A stretch of DNA of 64,000 bases, from assembly GCF_000756305.1 (NCBI RefSeq), contig NZ_JRFE01000001.1, positions 1-64,000 on the forward strand, given 5' to 3'. The notes beneath the pieces are model-generated. The model saw only the letters and a list, made by a program, of their open reading frames with translations. It ran no database searches and was not told where the DNA came from. Both the position numbers and the translations under genes were made by a program. This DNA is from Myxosarcina sp. GI1. Its GTDB lineage: Bacteria > Cyanobacteriota > Cyanobacteriia > Cyanobacteriales > Xenococcaceae. Shown piece after piece: positions 45,920 to 55,638 of this stretch (position 1 is its first letter; each line of letters begins with the position of its first letter).

Positions 45920-46762
45920 ATGGCAATTAAGGCTCTACAAACTATGCAACCACCACAAATCCCCTCAACTCCAGTTGTAGCTCAACAAGCTTTAGAGGAG
46001 CTTGTTGATTACTATTGCCAACTAGCCGACTATCATCGCTCATCAATAGACTATCATCAACAGTTGGTCGAAAAACACTCCTCTGAAGTTCAATTGGTTG
46101 AAAAACAGTTAGCAAGCATTAAAGCTTTGCTCGATCCTTTAACCGAAGGCGAAACTACAAATCAACAGGCAAACGAGCCAACGAAAGAAGAACCTACAGA
46201 ATCTGCTTCGGCAAATTCGCAACCCAAATCTGTAGAGCCTGAAGTAACTGCAAGTACTTCTCAGACTGACGAAGTTGCTAGCAACGGTAAAACGCACCCC
46301 GACTCTGAAGCTACTATTGATGAATTGCCCACAAAAATCGCTGATGATTCGCCATCAGCTGTTGAGGGGGAAACTGCCAGTTCTAATAACGGCAGCGAAT
46401 CAAAGCAAGATAGCAAAAAGCAAGCTAAATCTAAAAGTTCTGGTTCTAAAGCCACTAATAACGGTAAAAAAACTCGAAGCAAAGCCAAAAAAACCAAGTC
46501 TTATTCATCCCGTCTACCCGATTCACCACTGCTAGAACCTTATGAAACTATTGCCGATGCTGTAGCTGGTTGTCTGCAAGAATTTTATCCCAAGGTAATG
46601 AGTGCTGATGATATCTTAAAGCACTATTATCCTAAAGGATTGTCTGGAGAAACTAAAAAAAGAGCCTATGGGGCTATTAGTAATACTTTGAGTAAAGGGG
46701 CGGGTAATAAAGGCTGGATTAGAGAGAGTATTGGTAAGTATCGTTGGCGAGAGGGAATATAA
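45920..46762 (+). CDS. Cyanobacterial protein with disordered centre and C-terminal helical domain
   Basis: About 280 aa from ATG. An N-terminal helical part (VVAQQALEELVDYYCQLADYHRSSIDYHQQL) may form a coiled coil. Residues 75-200 are low complexity, first acidic (KEEPTESASANS), then Lys/Ser-rich (KKQAKSKSSGSKATNNG). The C-terminal 75 residues (YETIADAVAGCLQEFYPKVMS ... GNKGWIRESIGKYRWREG) look like a winged-helix-like DNA-binding or protein-binding module. Probably nucleoid- or RNA-associated (inference). Family not named. The region has an upstream TTG in frame, but the ATG fits better. Confidence 0.6.
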   Translation: MAIKALQTMQPPQIPSTPVVAQQALEELVDYYCQLADYHRSSIDYHQQLVEKHSSEVQLVEKQLASIKALLDPLTEGETTNQQANEPTKEEPTESASANSQPKSVEPEVTASTSQTDEVASNGKTHPDSEATIDELPTKIADDSPSAVEGETASSNNGSESKQDSKKQAKSKSSGSKATNNGKKTRSKAKKTKSYSSRLPDSPLLEPYETIADAVAGCLQEFYPKVMSADDILKHYYPKGLSGETKKRAYGAISNTLSKGAGNKGWIRESIGKYRWREGI

Positions 46763-46784
46763 AACGGTAAATCGTTATTTTGTC

Positions 46785-46895
46785 TCAGGCGAGTTCGGTT
46801 TTTGCTTCTCGCCATACCGTGCCGCGATGCTCGTATTCTAGCTCTCTTTCTACTTTATAGGCAATTTTAGGACTTACACCAATTCTCGAAAGTAG
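46785..46895 (-). pseudogene. Gene remnant, about 36 codons
   Basis: On the minus strand one frame reads LLSRIGVSPKIAYKVEREL then EYEHRGTVWREAKTELA and ends in TGA. The text looks protein-like (charged, helical), but the frame is closed upstream by TAG and no start exists. It may be the 3' end of a decayed gene. Family unknown. Confidence 0.35.
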
Positions 46896-47235
46896 CTAGA
46901 GAGATAAAGCATCTAAAATATATTCTCAACCAGTCAAATAATGAATAATATCTTCAGATAAAGAATTGAGAATATTAGCTACTTCATATTTAACCTTATT
47001 AAGGCTATTAAAAATTTAGTATCTCCACAGATTCGGCGATCGCAACTTTTGGTACTCCAGACATGAGCTTTTTTTTGTTATTTTACACCTGAACTAAGTT
47101 GCCAGTTTTTAAGAACTGGTATTACTTTGCAAATTGATAGCGATGTTTTAGAGTAGTTCAAATCTCGAAAAAAAACGATCGAACTCAGATTAATAAATTA
47201 TTGCGAGCGTATATGGAAGCTCATCATTTACAAAG
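46896..47235. other. AT-rich intergenic region
   Basis: About 340 bp with no gene. Includes one HIP1-like GGCGATCGC and the palindrome-poor AT stretches TTTTTTTGTTATTTT. Nothing else was recognised. Confidence 0.4.
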
Positions 47236-49305
47236 TTAAATTTGAGCGATAAAATTACGAAACTTACTGCCAGTATCGTTACCCCATTCCCAATTAGCGA
47301 CTATGCCTACTCGTTGAATGGCGAGGGGATTTAAATCTGAATAAATATCGGTTAGAGCACGATACAGAACTGTTTGGTTGTTGACGCGAACGCTGTAATT
47401 ATTACCATCAAAAACAACTCTCAGGGTATAGGCGCGACCAAAACCAATAGTAGTCCCGATATTCGACCAAACGGCATCGTAAACTTCTTCAAAACCGTCG
47501 ATCCGAAAAAAACAAGAAATTGATTCACCTTCGTAAAAGTCATCCAGCCAGGTGTTGATGATGATGTAGTTGTCTTTGTCCTGCCAAAAAATTAAGCCAC
47601 CGCGTCCTTTATCGCCTTTACCTCTTTCGGTACCTGGAGGAATAATTTCTACTGCTACATCGGCAAAATCAGGAACATCCCAAGCCACTGTATAGGCGGT
47701 TCTTTCTGGGTTGGGATGTTCGATCTCGGCAACAACTCTAGCGGTATTATCGCCATCGAGAGCGATCGCACCACGACCGATTTCTTTACGCCAGATTTTA
47801 TTGCCTGCTGTAGTAATAGTTCCTGCTAAATCTCCCTTGCCACTAAAATCATCTTTAATTATTATTTCATTGCCTTCTCGCCACCAGGGAAAACCAAGAT
47901 CGATTGCCTCTGGTAAAGGGATAGAACGAGGATGAGCTTCTAAATAGCGAAAATAAACTTGGCTTTCTAAATCGGTTTTAATGCCCAATTTATTAGCGGT
48001 TTGTAGACGAGTATCTTCAAAAGTGCGATCGCCTAGTTTATTACCGTCGAGATAAATACTAAAGCGATCGCCAGTATCGAGAATTTGTAGTGAATAAGTG
48101 CGATTTGCTTGACAATCGAGATCGAAACTGCTTACCTGAGTTATCTTACCGTTTTCTATTAGCTGAAGCTGATAGCAATTGCGATCGCCAGAAAAACACC
48201 AGTAGTTATTAATATCCTTAAACCGCCAAACTATACTAAAACCGCTAGCGCGATTATCGCTTGTTTCTACCAACAGGTGAATCAAACCCGATGGCTGTGA
48301 CGGAGAGAGCAATGCCAAATTATTGTTACCTGTAGCGATCGCGCCTTGTTGGGTAAGTTCAAAACTACCATCAACTATTTGCCAGTTACCTCCAACTTCA
48401 GCAGGAGACAAACCAAGTTTACCTCTGCCAATAAGTTTATCTGCTGCCTGTGCCGTACCGTACCAGTTGCCTAATTCGGGTATTTGTCTTACTTTGATTC
48501 CATATATTCTGGTATTCGAGCGAAAGCCAATTTGTCCTAAAACGCTTTGCTGGATACCTGCATATAAATTCGCTTCGTAGTTAAACGGATCGATCGCGAC
48601 TAAACGTAGATTGGGATAGGGAGGCAAACCAAAGACGTGGGGAACCGAAGCCGCATAGTAAGCCGCGCCCTGTTCGCGCAAAATTACCACATAATAAACG
48701 GGAACGTTTTGTAAACCGCGAAATACCGATAGCAAATTATTGCCTACTCGTACCATTAATTCGCCATTTTCTGCCCCCGTAGCCCGAACGATAAAACCAT
48801 TACCTGTAACTAGGGGATTGTTTGGCACTTCCTCGGCAAACCAGCCAACGGCCAAATTATCATCAATTTTAGGCAGGGGAAAAAATTTAGTTACCTCTGC
48901 CGCCATACGAATCCAACCTAAAATACGCCTGACAGTACCTTGTTTGTGTCTGCTGTTAAACCAGCTTACAAAGCGTCGTAAAACAGACTCGGTTTCGCTG
49001 CCCCTAATCCAGCGATCGAGCCTTTTATAAAACCATTCAATAGTTTCTGCCTGAGAAGTATTATGACCGTTAAGTAGTAAAACGGCACAAGCCAGCCCAT
49101 TAGCGCGAGGATAGGCACCGTAGGCAATACCTTGTCTGCCCCAACCAGGCTTAACTAAAGGTTGAAAACGCAATGCGCCGTTGTCGATGGCAATAATCTT
49201 TTCCACGTCCACACCCCGACGCAAATTACCGTCTTCGCTTTTAGTACCAATAGTTTTACCAGCAGGGCGATCGTCGGCATAAGAATCGGTTAGCAAATCG
49301 TTCAT
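47236..49305 (-). CDS. Large protein with two beta-jellyroll (LamG-like) domains
   Basis: About 689 aa from ATG MNDLLTDSYADDRPAG; longer starts would read into repeat DNA. The first 320 residues are of unknown fold, with GNGFIVRATGAENGELMVRVG and NVPVYYVVILREQGAAYYAAS. Two later regions, residues about 330-460 and 480-680, have the concanavalin-like pattern GFSIVWRFKDINNYWCF ... YSLQILDTGDRFSIYLDGNKLGD and RGGLIFWQDKDNYIIINTWLDD ... YTLRVVFDGNNYSVRVNNQTVL. These are lectin/LamG-type glycan-binding folds. No signal peptide is apparent. Likely a carbohydrate-binding or structural surface-associated protein; function unknown. Confidence 0.6.
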   Translation of the reverse strand: MNDLLTDSYADDRPAGKTIGTKSEDGNLRRGVDVEKIIAIDNGALRFQPLVKPGWGRQGIAYGAYPRANGLACAVLLLNGHNTSQAETIEWFYKRLDRWIRGSETESVLRRFVSWFNSRHKQGTVRRILGWIRMAAEVTKFFPLPKIDDNLAVGWFAEEVPNNPLVTGNGFIVRATGAENGELMVRVGNNLLSVFRGLQNVPVYYVVILREQGAAYYAASVPHVFGLPPYPNLRLVAIDPFNYEANLYAGIQQSVLGQIGFRSNTRIYGIKVRQIPELGNWYGTAQAADKLIGRGKLGLSPAEVGGNWQIVDGSFELTQQGAIATGNNNLALLSPSQPSGLIHLLVETSDNRASGFSIVWRFKDINNYWCFSGDRNCYQLQLIENGKITQVSSFDLDCQANRTYSLQILDTGDRFSIYLDGNKLGDRTFEDTRLQTANKLGIKTDLESQVYFRYLEAHPRSIPLPEAIDLGFPWWREGNEIIIKDDFSGKGDLAGTITTAGNKIWRKEIGRGAIALDGDNTARVVAEIEHPNPERTAYTVAWDVPDFADVAVEIIPPGTERGKGDKGRGGLIFWQDKDNYIIINTWLDDFYEGESISCFFRIDGFEEVYDAVWSNIGTTIGFGRAYTLRVVFDGNNYSVRVNNQTVLYRALTDIYSDLNPLAIQRVGIVANWEWGNDTGSKFRNFIAQI

Positions 49306-49571
49306 TAAAACTATTATTTTGTCTATCAATTTATAGAAGAATAGCCAGGCAGGGAGCATCGCTTCACTACGGAGCAAGAGAGAGAGTTAAGATTAGACCT
49401 GATTCCCCCTGCACTCCTCACCCTGTCTTGGTCAGCATTCCCTTGCGTCTTACGCCGAACAGCGCATACGCGCAAACGCCGGGCGGCTCTGAGGCGGTAG
49501 CCTCTGTGGGTCTGACCGCTGCACCTCTGCCCAGAAAAACGCATCAATTAGATGTTGATAGATCGCGATCG
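49306..49571. other. Intergenic region with 110-bp repeat copy B
   Basis: Between the large jellyroll gene and the FkbM gene. It contains the repeat copy B at 49422-49531. Minor repeat-like sequence (CTCCTCACCCTGTCTTGGTC) precedes it. No genes. Confidence 0.6.
49422..49531. repeat. 110-bp direct repeat, copy B
   Basis: Same orientation and nearly the same sequence as 44114-44223 with two differences. The copies are 5.2 kb apart and enclose the chelatase, disordered-protein and jellyroll genes. Confidence 0.9.
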
Positions 49572-50402
49572 CTATTGAGGAGTAGCGATCGCATGTCCTA
49601 CGTGCCAGTCGATGGTCTGGTAGGAGTCTGCCAGCGGCTCGATTTTATAGCCCATAGATTTTATCAAAGCTTCAATTTCTTGATTTTTTTGTCGGAACGC
49701 TTCGACTTTACCGTCATCTACTTCATACACAATTATCGGTTTGTGGTTTTGAATCGTCTGAGTCATGCCTTTGAGTGCGTCTACCTCGGCACCTTCTACG
49801 TCTAGCTTGATAACCGTTGGCGGTGCAATTTTACCCTGACTTACCAGATCGTCAATTGCTATTAAATCTACTTCCATCGAACCCGCCAAATCTGGAGGTG
49901 CATCGGCTGTAGACAGAGCGTGTCCGCCAGAATATTGAGCCAGCAATAGTTTACCCGTACCGCTAGTATGAGAAACTGCTTTTTCGATTACTTCTACCTG
50001 AGAAAAGTCATTCATCTGGGCGTTGTGTCGTACTTGCGCCGCATTTTTAGTTCCAGGCTCAAAAGCATATACCTTACCCGATTTGCCTACCAGTTTAGCG
50101 GCAACAATGGTAAAAAAGCCGACATTGGCACCAATATCGTAAAAAACATCTCCAGGCTTGAGGCGATTGGCAAAAGCTTTCTGAATTGGCAGTTCGTAAG
50201 TCCCCAGAACAAATTCAGTGCTGGATTCTCCAGAGTTAAACTTAAGTCCTCTAGCAACACCTTCATTAATAGTCAAATCGCGATTTCTCAACGCCGATCG
50301 AGCGATGCGAGAAGCTGGTGACTCTGTTGTAGACCGAGCTATAGAGGCAAGCATTCCAATTGGTATAAGTTTTGCCGTACTAACCGCTAGTTGTTTGAGC
50401 AT
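49572..50402 (-). CDS. FkbM-family methyltransferase
   Basis: A 276-aa SAM-dependent methyltransferase. The FkbM family motif begins at GDVFYDIGANVGFFTIVAAKLVG (SAM motif I), followed by GKVYAFEPGTKNAAQVRHN, VEVIEKAVS and VIKLDVEGAEVDALKGM. The family methylates sugar hydroxyls in polysaccharides, glycolipids and natural products. It is the most distal gene of a three-gene minus-strand block with a PIG-L deacetylase and a GT4 enzyme, consistent with glycan modification. Confidence 0.9.
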   Translation of the reverse strand: MLKQLAVSTAKLIPIGMLASIARSTTESPASRIARSALRNRDLTINEGVARGLKFNSGESSTEFVLGTYELPIQKAFANRLKPGDVFYDIGANVGFFTIVAAKLVGKSGKVYAFEPGTKNAAQVRHNAQMNDFSQVEVIEKAVSHTSGTGKLLLAQYSGGHALSTADAPPDLAGSMEVDLIAIDDLVSQGKIAPPTVIKLDVEGAEVDALKGMTQTIQNHKPIIVYEVDDGKVEAFRQKNQEIEALIKSMGYKIEPLADSYQTIDWHVGHAIATPQ

Positions 50403-50430
50403 TTAATCTAATTTTTTTTTTGAATAAAAC

Positions 50431-51252
50431 TTAATATACAAAACTACGAAAGATTTCGTATGGTTGAAAAAAACAGTCCAGCCACTCACCATCAGATACG
50501 TCTGATAGTATGCCCCAATTAGGATCGTCTACCAAGCGCTCTACCTGAGTGCGGTGCTGCATCAAAGCATCGCGTTTGCGTTTTTTTACTCGGTCAATTT
50601 TGACATAGCAGTCAAATTCTCTAAATATCTGCCATCCCAGCCAAGCTTTGAGCGCGATTTTAGATAACGAAATTTTTTCCTGGCGACCGCCTGTAATTCT
50701 AGTCCAGGGCCAGTGATGCCAATACCAAACTGGATACTCATATACAGTTACTTTTTCCTCATACTCTTTTAAAGCAGCGGTGACTATTTGATTTGTCCCG
50801 AAGTGATCGGGATGAGTTTCCCGAAAATAGGGAATATAAACTGCGGTTGGTCTTTCCTGCTGTAAAATTTCTCTAACTTTAGAGATCGCTCTTTCCCGTT
50901 GCTGAGTAAGTTCTCCATCTTTAAAGCCGAGAAAAAACACGTCTTCAGTTTGCAGTCCTAAAACTTTAGCTGCTGCCAAAGCCTCTTGCTGGCGTAAAGA
51001 CACCAATTTAGATTCTGGCATTAAATGAGAATGAGAACCGCTACCGTCAGTCATAAAAGCAATTTTAACCGTTCCGCCTGCTTGCTTTGTTTGTAAAATA
51101 GTGCCGCCGCAACCTAAAGTTTCATCGTCTTGATGGGGCGAAAAGACTATAGCCGAACTTGTCAAACGCTCCTGGGTTAACTCCATCATTACTTTCGGCA
51201 GACGCGAACGATAATAGTTTCGCAATCGAATTTGAAGAGATGGTTGGTTCAT
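50431..51252 (-). CDS. PIG-L family deacetylase
   Basis: A 273-aa zinc-dependent N-acetylglucosaminyl deacetylase-type protein. Zinc motifs are SPHQDDETLGCGGTIL at the N-terminus and RETHPDHFGTNQI; AFMTDGSGSHSHL also fits. Members deacetylate GlcNAc-linked precursors or related amide compounds. It follows the GT4 gene by 17 bp and precedes the FkbM gene by 28 bp, so the three are an operon. Substrate probably a sugar in an envelope glycan. Confidence 0.9.
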   Translation of the reverse strand: MNQPSLQIRLRNYYRSRLPKVMMELTQERLTSSAIVFSPHQDDETLGCGGTILQTKQAGGTVKIAFMTDGSGSHSHLMPESKLVSLRQQEALAAAKVLGLQTEDVFFLGFKDGELTQQRERAISKVREILQQERPTAVYIPYFRETHPDHFGTNQIVTAALKEYEEKVTVYEYPVWYWHHWPWTRITGGRQEKISLSKIALKAWLGWQIFREFDCYVKIDRVKKRKRDALMQHRTQVERLVDDPNWGILSDVSDGEWLDCFFQPYEIFRSFVY

Positions 51253-51269
51253 GTTGTCGGTGCATTTTT

Positions 51270-52568
51270 TTAAACTGTATTGCTAAAAAATTGAGAATCT
51301 TCAGAGACAATTTCTGTTTCTAGTCTTTGGTAATAAGCCAGGAGACTAGCCGCAATTTGCTGCCAGCTAAATTTAGCTAATACTCTTTGGCGACCTGCCT
51401 TACCCAGGGATTTTCTCAAAGATTGGTTTTCTAGCAACTCCATTATGGCATCGGTTAAATTTTTGGCATCTGCCGCTACTAACAAGCCAGTTTTTCTATG
51501 CTCGACAGTTTCTACCATGCCACCAATTTTATTGGCAATTACAGGTGTTTCTGTTGACATGGCTTCGATTAAACTCATGCCCAAAGCTTCGCTAAGAGAA
51601 GGATTAATTAAAATATCGGCATCCCAATAGTAAGGTAATAGTTCTTCTTGGCTCATGCCGCCAAGAAATTCTACTTGCGATCGCCAGCGATCGGGTATTC
51701 TATTCTTTAATTGTTCGAGGTAACTACCAGTATAAAAAGGTTCTAAGGCTGTTACCCGAGGATCGTTGCTAAAATCCAACAACAGTTCTCTAGCAACTAC
51801 AATTTCAGGTCCTACTAGTTTTAATTTTGTCTGGGGATATTTTTTGACTACCTGTAAAAAAGCATCAATCAGTAAATGCAAGCCTTTTTCGGGAGAAATT
51901 CTGCCAACAAACAGCAATGTTTGCGAACTACTATTACTATCTTTTGCTACTCTATGGTTGGGTGATGGCACAAAATAATTACTGTATACACCGTTGTATA
52001 CAGTTTGACATTTCCCTCTATATTCGGGAAAGCGATCGCGTATTAAATTTACAATATGATTGCTACAGCCCAGAATCAGATCGGCTTTGTCAATGCGTTT
52101 GGCAACTGTAGCGCGATCTAAATCGCTCAACCATTCACAATGCAGGTGTAATACTATTTTTGTTTGGGGATTAAACGCCCGCACAATCGGTACGAACTGC
52201 GAAAAGTTATGGATGTGAACGATATCAAATTGCCTTTTTCTAATTTCCAAAGCTACTTGCAAAATATAGCCAAGAGCAAACAGCGGTGAAGCAAAATAAG
52301 GTAGATGCGAATTCAGTTTAAGCTTTTTTTCCAGAACTCGAAAAACTTTAAATAGTTTGTCTGGTAAAGAAGATATACCGCAATAATAAATTCCGTTGTG
52401 GCAAGTTAGAAATCGCTCGATATCTTTATTCTTAAGACCGAAAAAAAACACCTCGGCATCGCGTTTTAAACAACGACAAATTTGCTCTGTCCAAATACCT
52501 GTAGAATCACTCCCTTGAGGTGGAATAGCAAGCGTCCAAGGTTGATTGATGAAAGCTATTTTCATCAT
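51270..52568 (-). CDS. Glycosyltransferase family 4
   Basis: A 432-aa GT-B enzyme. N-terminal KIAFINQPWTLAIPPQGSD, then DIVHIHNFSQFVPIVRA, LLFVGRISPEKGLHLLIDAFL (GT4 hallmark) and NPSLSEALGMSLIEAMSTETPVIANKIGGMVE with the conserved ExFGxxxxE-like segment. It is the first gene of the polysaccharide modification operon (52568 to 49572). A divergent flippase gene starts 296 bp away. Donor sugar not predictable. Confidence 0.92.
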   Translation of the reverse strand: MMKIAFINQPWTLAIPPQGSDSTGIWTEQICRCLKRDAEVFFFGLKNKDIERFLTCHNGIYYCGISSLPDKLFKVFRVLEKKLKLNSHLPYFASPLFALGYILQVALEIRKRQFDIVHIHNFSQFVPIVRAFNPQTKIVLHLHCEWLSDLDRATVAKRIDKADLILGCSNHIVNLIRDRFPEYRGKCQTVYNGVYSNYFVPSPNHRVAKDSNSSSQTLLFVGRISPEKGLHLLIDAFLQVVKKYPQTKLKLVGPEIVVARELLLDFSNDPRVTALEPFYTGSYLEQLKNRIPDRWRSQVEFLGGMSQEELLPYYWDADILINPSLSEALGMSLIEAMSTETPVIANKIGGMVETVEHRKTGLLVAADAKNLTDAIMELLENQSLRKSLGKAGRQRVLAKFSWQQIAASLLAYYQRLETEIVSEDSQFFSNTV

Positions 52569-52863
52569 GTATATTTTTTAAACCAATTCATTGAATATAT
52601 AATTCTATATTAATAAAATAATTGGTCGCAGATAGCAATATATCTTTTTATAGATAACTACAGCAACAATAGGCTTTATTAAAGTGCAAATCCAAATTGG
52701 GCAAGGTTTAGTGAAACTATTAGTAATTTGTACCTAACTAAACTAGAGTATATTCAAAAAATACTGTACATTCAACGGTTACGATATACATCAGTTACTA
52801 AAGCTTGTTTTTGTAGTTTAAAAAATTTGAAAATAAATTTAATTTTTTTCTAAATCAAATCTA

Positions 52864-54138
52864 ATGTTCCGAGCGATTAAAAGTGTTATCAATAAGATTG
52901 CTAAAAAAACTCTGGTCAAAAATGCTTTATGGGATCTGCTGGCGAAGATAGTTAGTTTAGCAATTCAAGCGGTTTATTTTGCCTTAATCACTCGGGCTTT
53001 AGGTACGGAAGGGTACGGTCTTTTTATCGGAATTACTTCTATGGCAGCTTTGGTGTTTCCCTTTGCTAATTTTGGCAGTGGCGACATTTTAATTCAGGAG
53101 AGTTCTCGCAACAAAAGATTATTTGCCAACTACTGGGGTAATGGACTAATAATTATTTTCGCTGCTAGTGTAATTTTGATTGCAATCGTATGGGCGATCG
53201 CGCCACTATTGCTGGAAGAAGGTGCCAATAATTTAGCAATACTGGCAATTTTAATCACCGATCTCTTGGGGCTTTCGTTATTTGACTTTAGTGCCAAAGC
53301 TTTTATGTCAATTAACTTAATCAAAAACTCGTCGGTGCTGCAAACGCTCAATGCTTTTAATAAGTTAATAGCTGCTTTAATATTGTATTTTAGCTTCAAG
53401 CAACCAGTTTTATTAAACTGGGCTTATTTATATTTAGCAGCCGCAGTAGTTACATCAGCTATAAGCATTTTCTGGGTTAGTAAAACTATCGACAAACCCA
53501 AACCTCGCCTCAATAAAATAAAGTTCGGAATGCAGCGTGGAGTTCATTTTGCTATTGGCGAGTCTGCAAGCAAAATCAACTCCCATATAGATAAAACTAT
53601 GCTAGCTAGCATGGCAACTTTAGAAGCTACGGGAATTTATGGCGCAGCCTATCGTTTTATTGATATTGCCTGCGTTCCTTTTTACGCAATTTTAGTCGTA
53701 TCCTATCCCAAATTTTTTCAACACGGAGTATCGGGAATTAGAGGTTGTTTGCCCTTGTTAAAGCGTTTATTGCCAGTTATCAGCATTTATGGCGTGGTTA
53801 TTGGCTGTGGTTGTTGGCTGTTGGCACCTTTGGTTCCGATTATTTTAGGTGCGGAATATCAAGAAGCAATCTATACCTTGAAGTGGTTAGCACCAATTCC
53901 CTTAATTAGTGGTTTGCAGTTACTATTAGCCGATACACTTACGGGAGCGGGGTTTCAAACCATACGCAGTAAAATTCAAGTAACTACAGCAGTAGGAAAT
54001 GGCTTATTAAATCTCTGGTTAATTCCTCAGTTTTCTTGGCTGGGGGCTGCCTGGGCAACTCTTGCTTCTGATAGTTTTAGAGTAGTGGGCTTATTACTGG
54101 CAGTAATATTTCTCTATCGTCGAAGTGTTTCCCAATAG
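52864..54138 (+). CDS. Wzx-type flippase (polysaccharide biosynthesis)
   Basis: A 424-aa polytopic membrane protein of the MATE/MOP superfamily, with about twelve helices. LVKNALWDLLAKIVSLAIQAVYFALITRALGTEGYGLF is a classic Wzx N-terminus; PFANFGSGDILIQESSRNK and LNLWLIPQFSWLGAAWATLASDS are also typical. It flips lipid-linked glycan units across the membrane. Divergent from the GT4-PIG-L-FkbM operon, so the shared promoter region (52569-52863) could co-regulate both sides. Another glycosyltransferase cluster lies at 17.7-22.2 kb; which set it serves is unknown. Confidence 0.92.
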   Translation: MFRAIKSVINKIAKKTLVKNALWDLLAKIVSLAIQAVYFALITRALGTEGYGLFIGITSMAALVFPFANFGSGDILIQESSRNKRLFANYWGNGLIIIFAASVILIAIVWAIAPLLLEEGANNLAILAILITDLLGLSLFDFSAKAFMSINLIKNSSVLQTLNAFNKLIAALILYFSFKQPVLLNWAYLYLAAAVVTSAISIFWVSKTIDKPKPRLNKIKFGMQRGVHFAIGESASKINSHIDKTMLASMATLEATGIYGAAYRFIDIACVPFYAILVVSYPKFFQHGVSGIRGCLPLLKRLLPVISIYGVVIGCGCWLLAPLVPIILGAEYQEAIYTLKWLAPIPLISGLQLLLADTLTGAGFQTIRSKIQVTTAVGNGLLNLWLIPQFSWLGAAWATLASDSFRVVGLLLAVIFLYRRSVSQ

Positions 54139-54333
54139 TTACATGAAATCTAAAAAAGAATGCTACACATCGGGTAACGAGGTAACGGGGAGCGATCTTC
54201 TGGTAGATTGAAATCCCTAAGTCCCCAATTTCTTAAAACAATTATTTGTAGCAAACATTCAAGTATTTCATATTACTTTATAGTGTAAGTCCTATACTAG
54301 TGAATCTATGCTAGGTTTTATAATTAATTTTTT

Positions 54334-55638
54334 ATGTGGGACTTAATTGAATCGATTCTGTGGTGGCTGTTTATTGCTTTTCTGGTACTCAGCCTAATTA
54401 TCTTCGTTGGTTTCTATCTGCGTGGTGCATTTCGCGAACCCCTGAGATATCGAGTTAAAAACCCTCCTCATCCAGAAGCTGCGCGTTTTCCTCTTACTTT
54501 AGCCAGTATTTCTAATTCTTTTGTGACTAAAGGAGTAATTACCAATTTTTGGAATGATGTCAGTGCTATTCAACAGGCTCGCTTGGATGCGATCGCTCAA
54601 GCGCAGCATACCATAGATTTTGAAACCTTTTTTATGACTCCTGGAAAACGCGCCGATAATTTTGCTGCGGCGATCGCCGAACGAGCCAGTGCAGGGGTCA
54701 AAGTAAGACTAGTAGTAGATAGTTATGGCACTAAAGACATCTCTGAGAAATACTGGCAACGTTTAAAAAGAAGCGGTATCGAAATATCTTTTTTTAACCC
54801 GTTTAACTGGAAAGCACCTTTGGATTATGCAGGACGTACCCACCGCAAGCTATTACTAATCGACAGCAAGTTTGGCTTGGTAGGAGGTGCGGGAATTTCC
54901 GATATGTGGGACGGTACGGAAAAAAAAGACGATGCTCAACCCTGGTTAGATGTCGAAATGCGTATCGAAGGAGAAATTGTTTCTATACTAGAGGGGGTTT
55001 TTTCTCAACACTGGACTTTTGACGATGGAGTAGCCAATCTTGCCAGAGAGAAATTAGATAACCTAGAGCCAGAACGAGAAAATCACCTGATGTTAGTGAT
55101 ACCAGGTGCCAACCCTAAAATTCGTTTTTCACCAATTAAAGCTTTTAAATATAACAGTATTATTGCGGCTCGTAAGCGTATCTGGCTGGCTAGTCCTTAT
55201 TTTCTTCCCGATGAAAATTCTATCGATCTGTTGATAGCGGCAAAAAAAACTGGCTTAGATGTGCGGATTTTAACTACCAGCGAACGCAGCGATAAAAAAC
55301 CCGTTTATTATGCTTCTTACGAACACTGTGGCAGATTGTTAAAAGGAGGTGTGGAAATCTATGAATTTCAGCCTAGCATGACCCATGCTAAATTGCTGCT
55401 AATTGACGATCTTTGGGCGACTACGGGTAGTGCTAATTTCGACCCTCGTAGCTTTTCTCATAACGATGAATTAGATATTTGTAGCGCACAGCCTGAATTA
55501 GTTAAGGGCATTAAAGCGACCTTTGAAAAAGGTTTTGCTCAAAGCAAGCGTATTACCTATGAAGAATGGCAAAAGCGTTCTTTATTAAAACATCGCGTGT
55601 TGGGAAATATAGTTGATTTTTTCCAGTGGCAACTTTAG
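54334..55638 (+). CDS. Phospholipase D-like protein (cardiolipin synthase type)
   Basis: A 434-aa membrane-anchored protein with an N-terminal transmembrane helix (LWWLFIAFLVLSLIIFVGFYL) and two HKD motifs. The first is THRKLLLIDSKFGLVGGAGI, near residue 170; the second is MTHAKLLLIDDLWATTGSANFDPRS. Together they form one active site of phospholipase D / cardiolipin synthase type. It could make cardiolipin or act on other phospholipids. Its stop overlaps the stop of the convergent aldo/keto reductase by 4 bp. Confidence 0.88.
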   Translation: MWDLIESILWWLFIAFLVLSLIIFVGFYLRGAFREPLRYRVKNPPHPEAARFPLTLASISNSFVTKGVITNFWNDVSAIQQARLDAIAQAQHTIDFETFFMTPGKRADNFAAAIAERASAGVKVRLVVDSYGTKDISEKYWQRLKRSGIEISFFNPFNWKAPLDYAGRTHRKLLLIDSKFGLVGGAGISDMWDGTEKKDDAQPWLDVEMRIEGEIVSILEGVFSQHWTFDDGVANLAREKLDNLEPERENHLMLVIPGANPKIRFSPIKAFKYNSIIAARKRIWLASPYFLPDENSIDLLIAAKKTGLDVRILTTSERSDKKPVYYASYEHCGRLLKGGVEIYEFQPSMTHAKLLLIDDLWATTGSANFDPRSFSHNDELDICSAQPELVKGIKATFEKGFAQSKRITYEEWQKRSLLKHRVLGNIVDFFQWQL

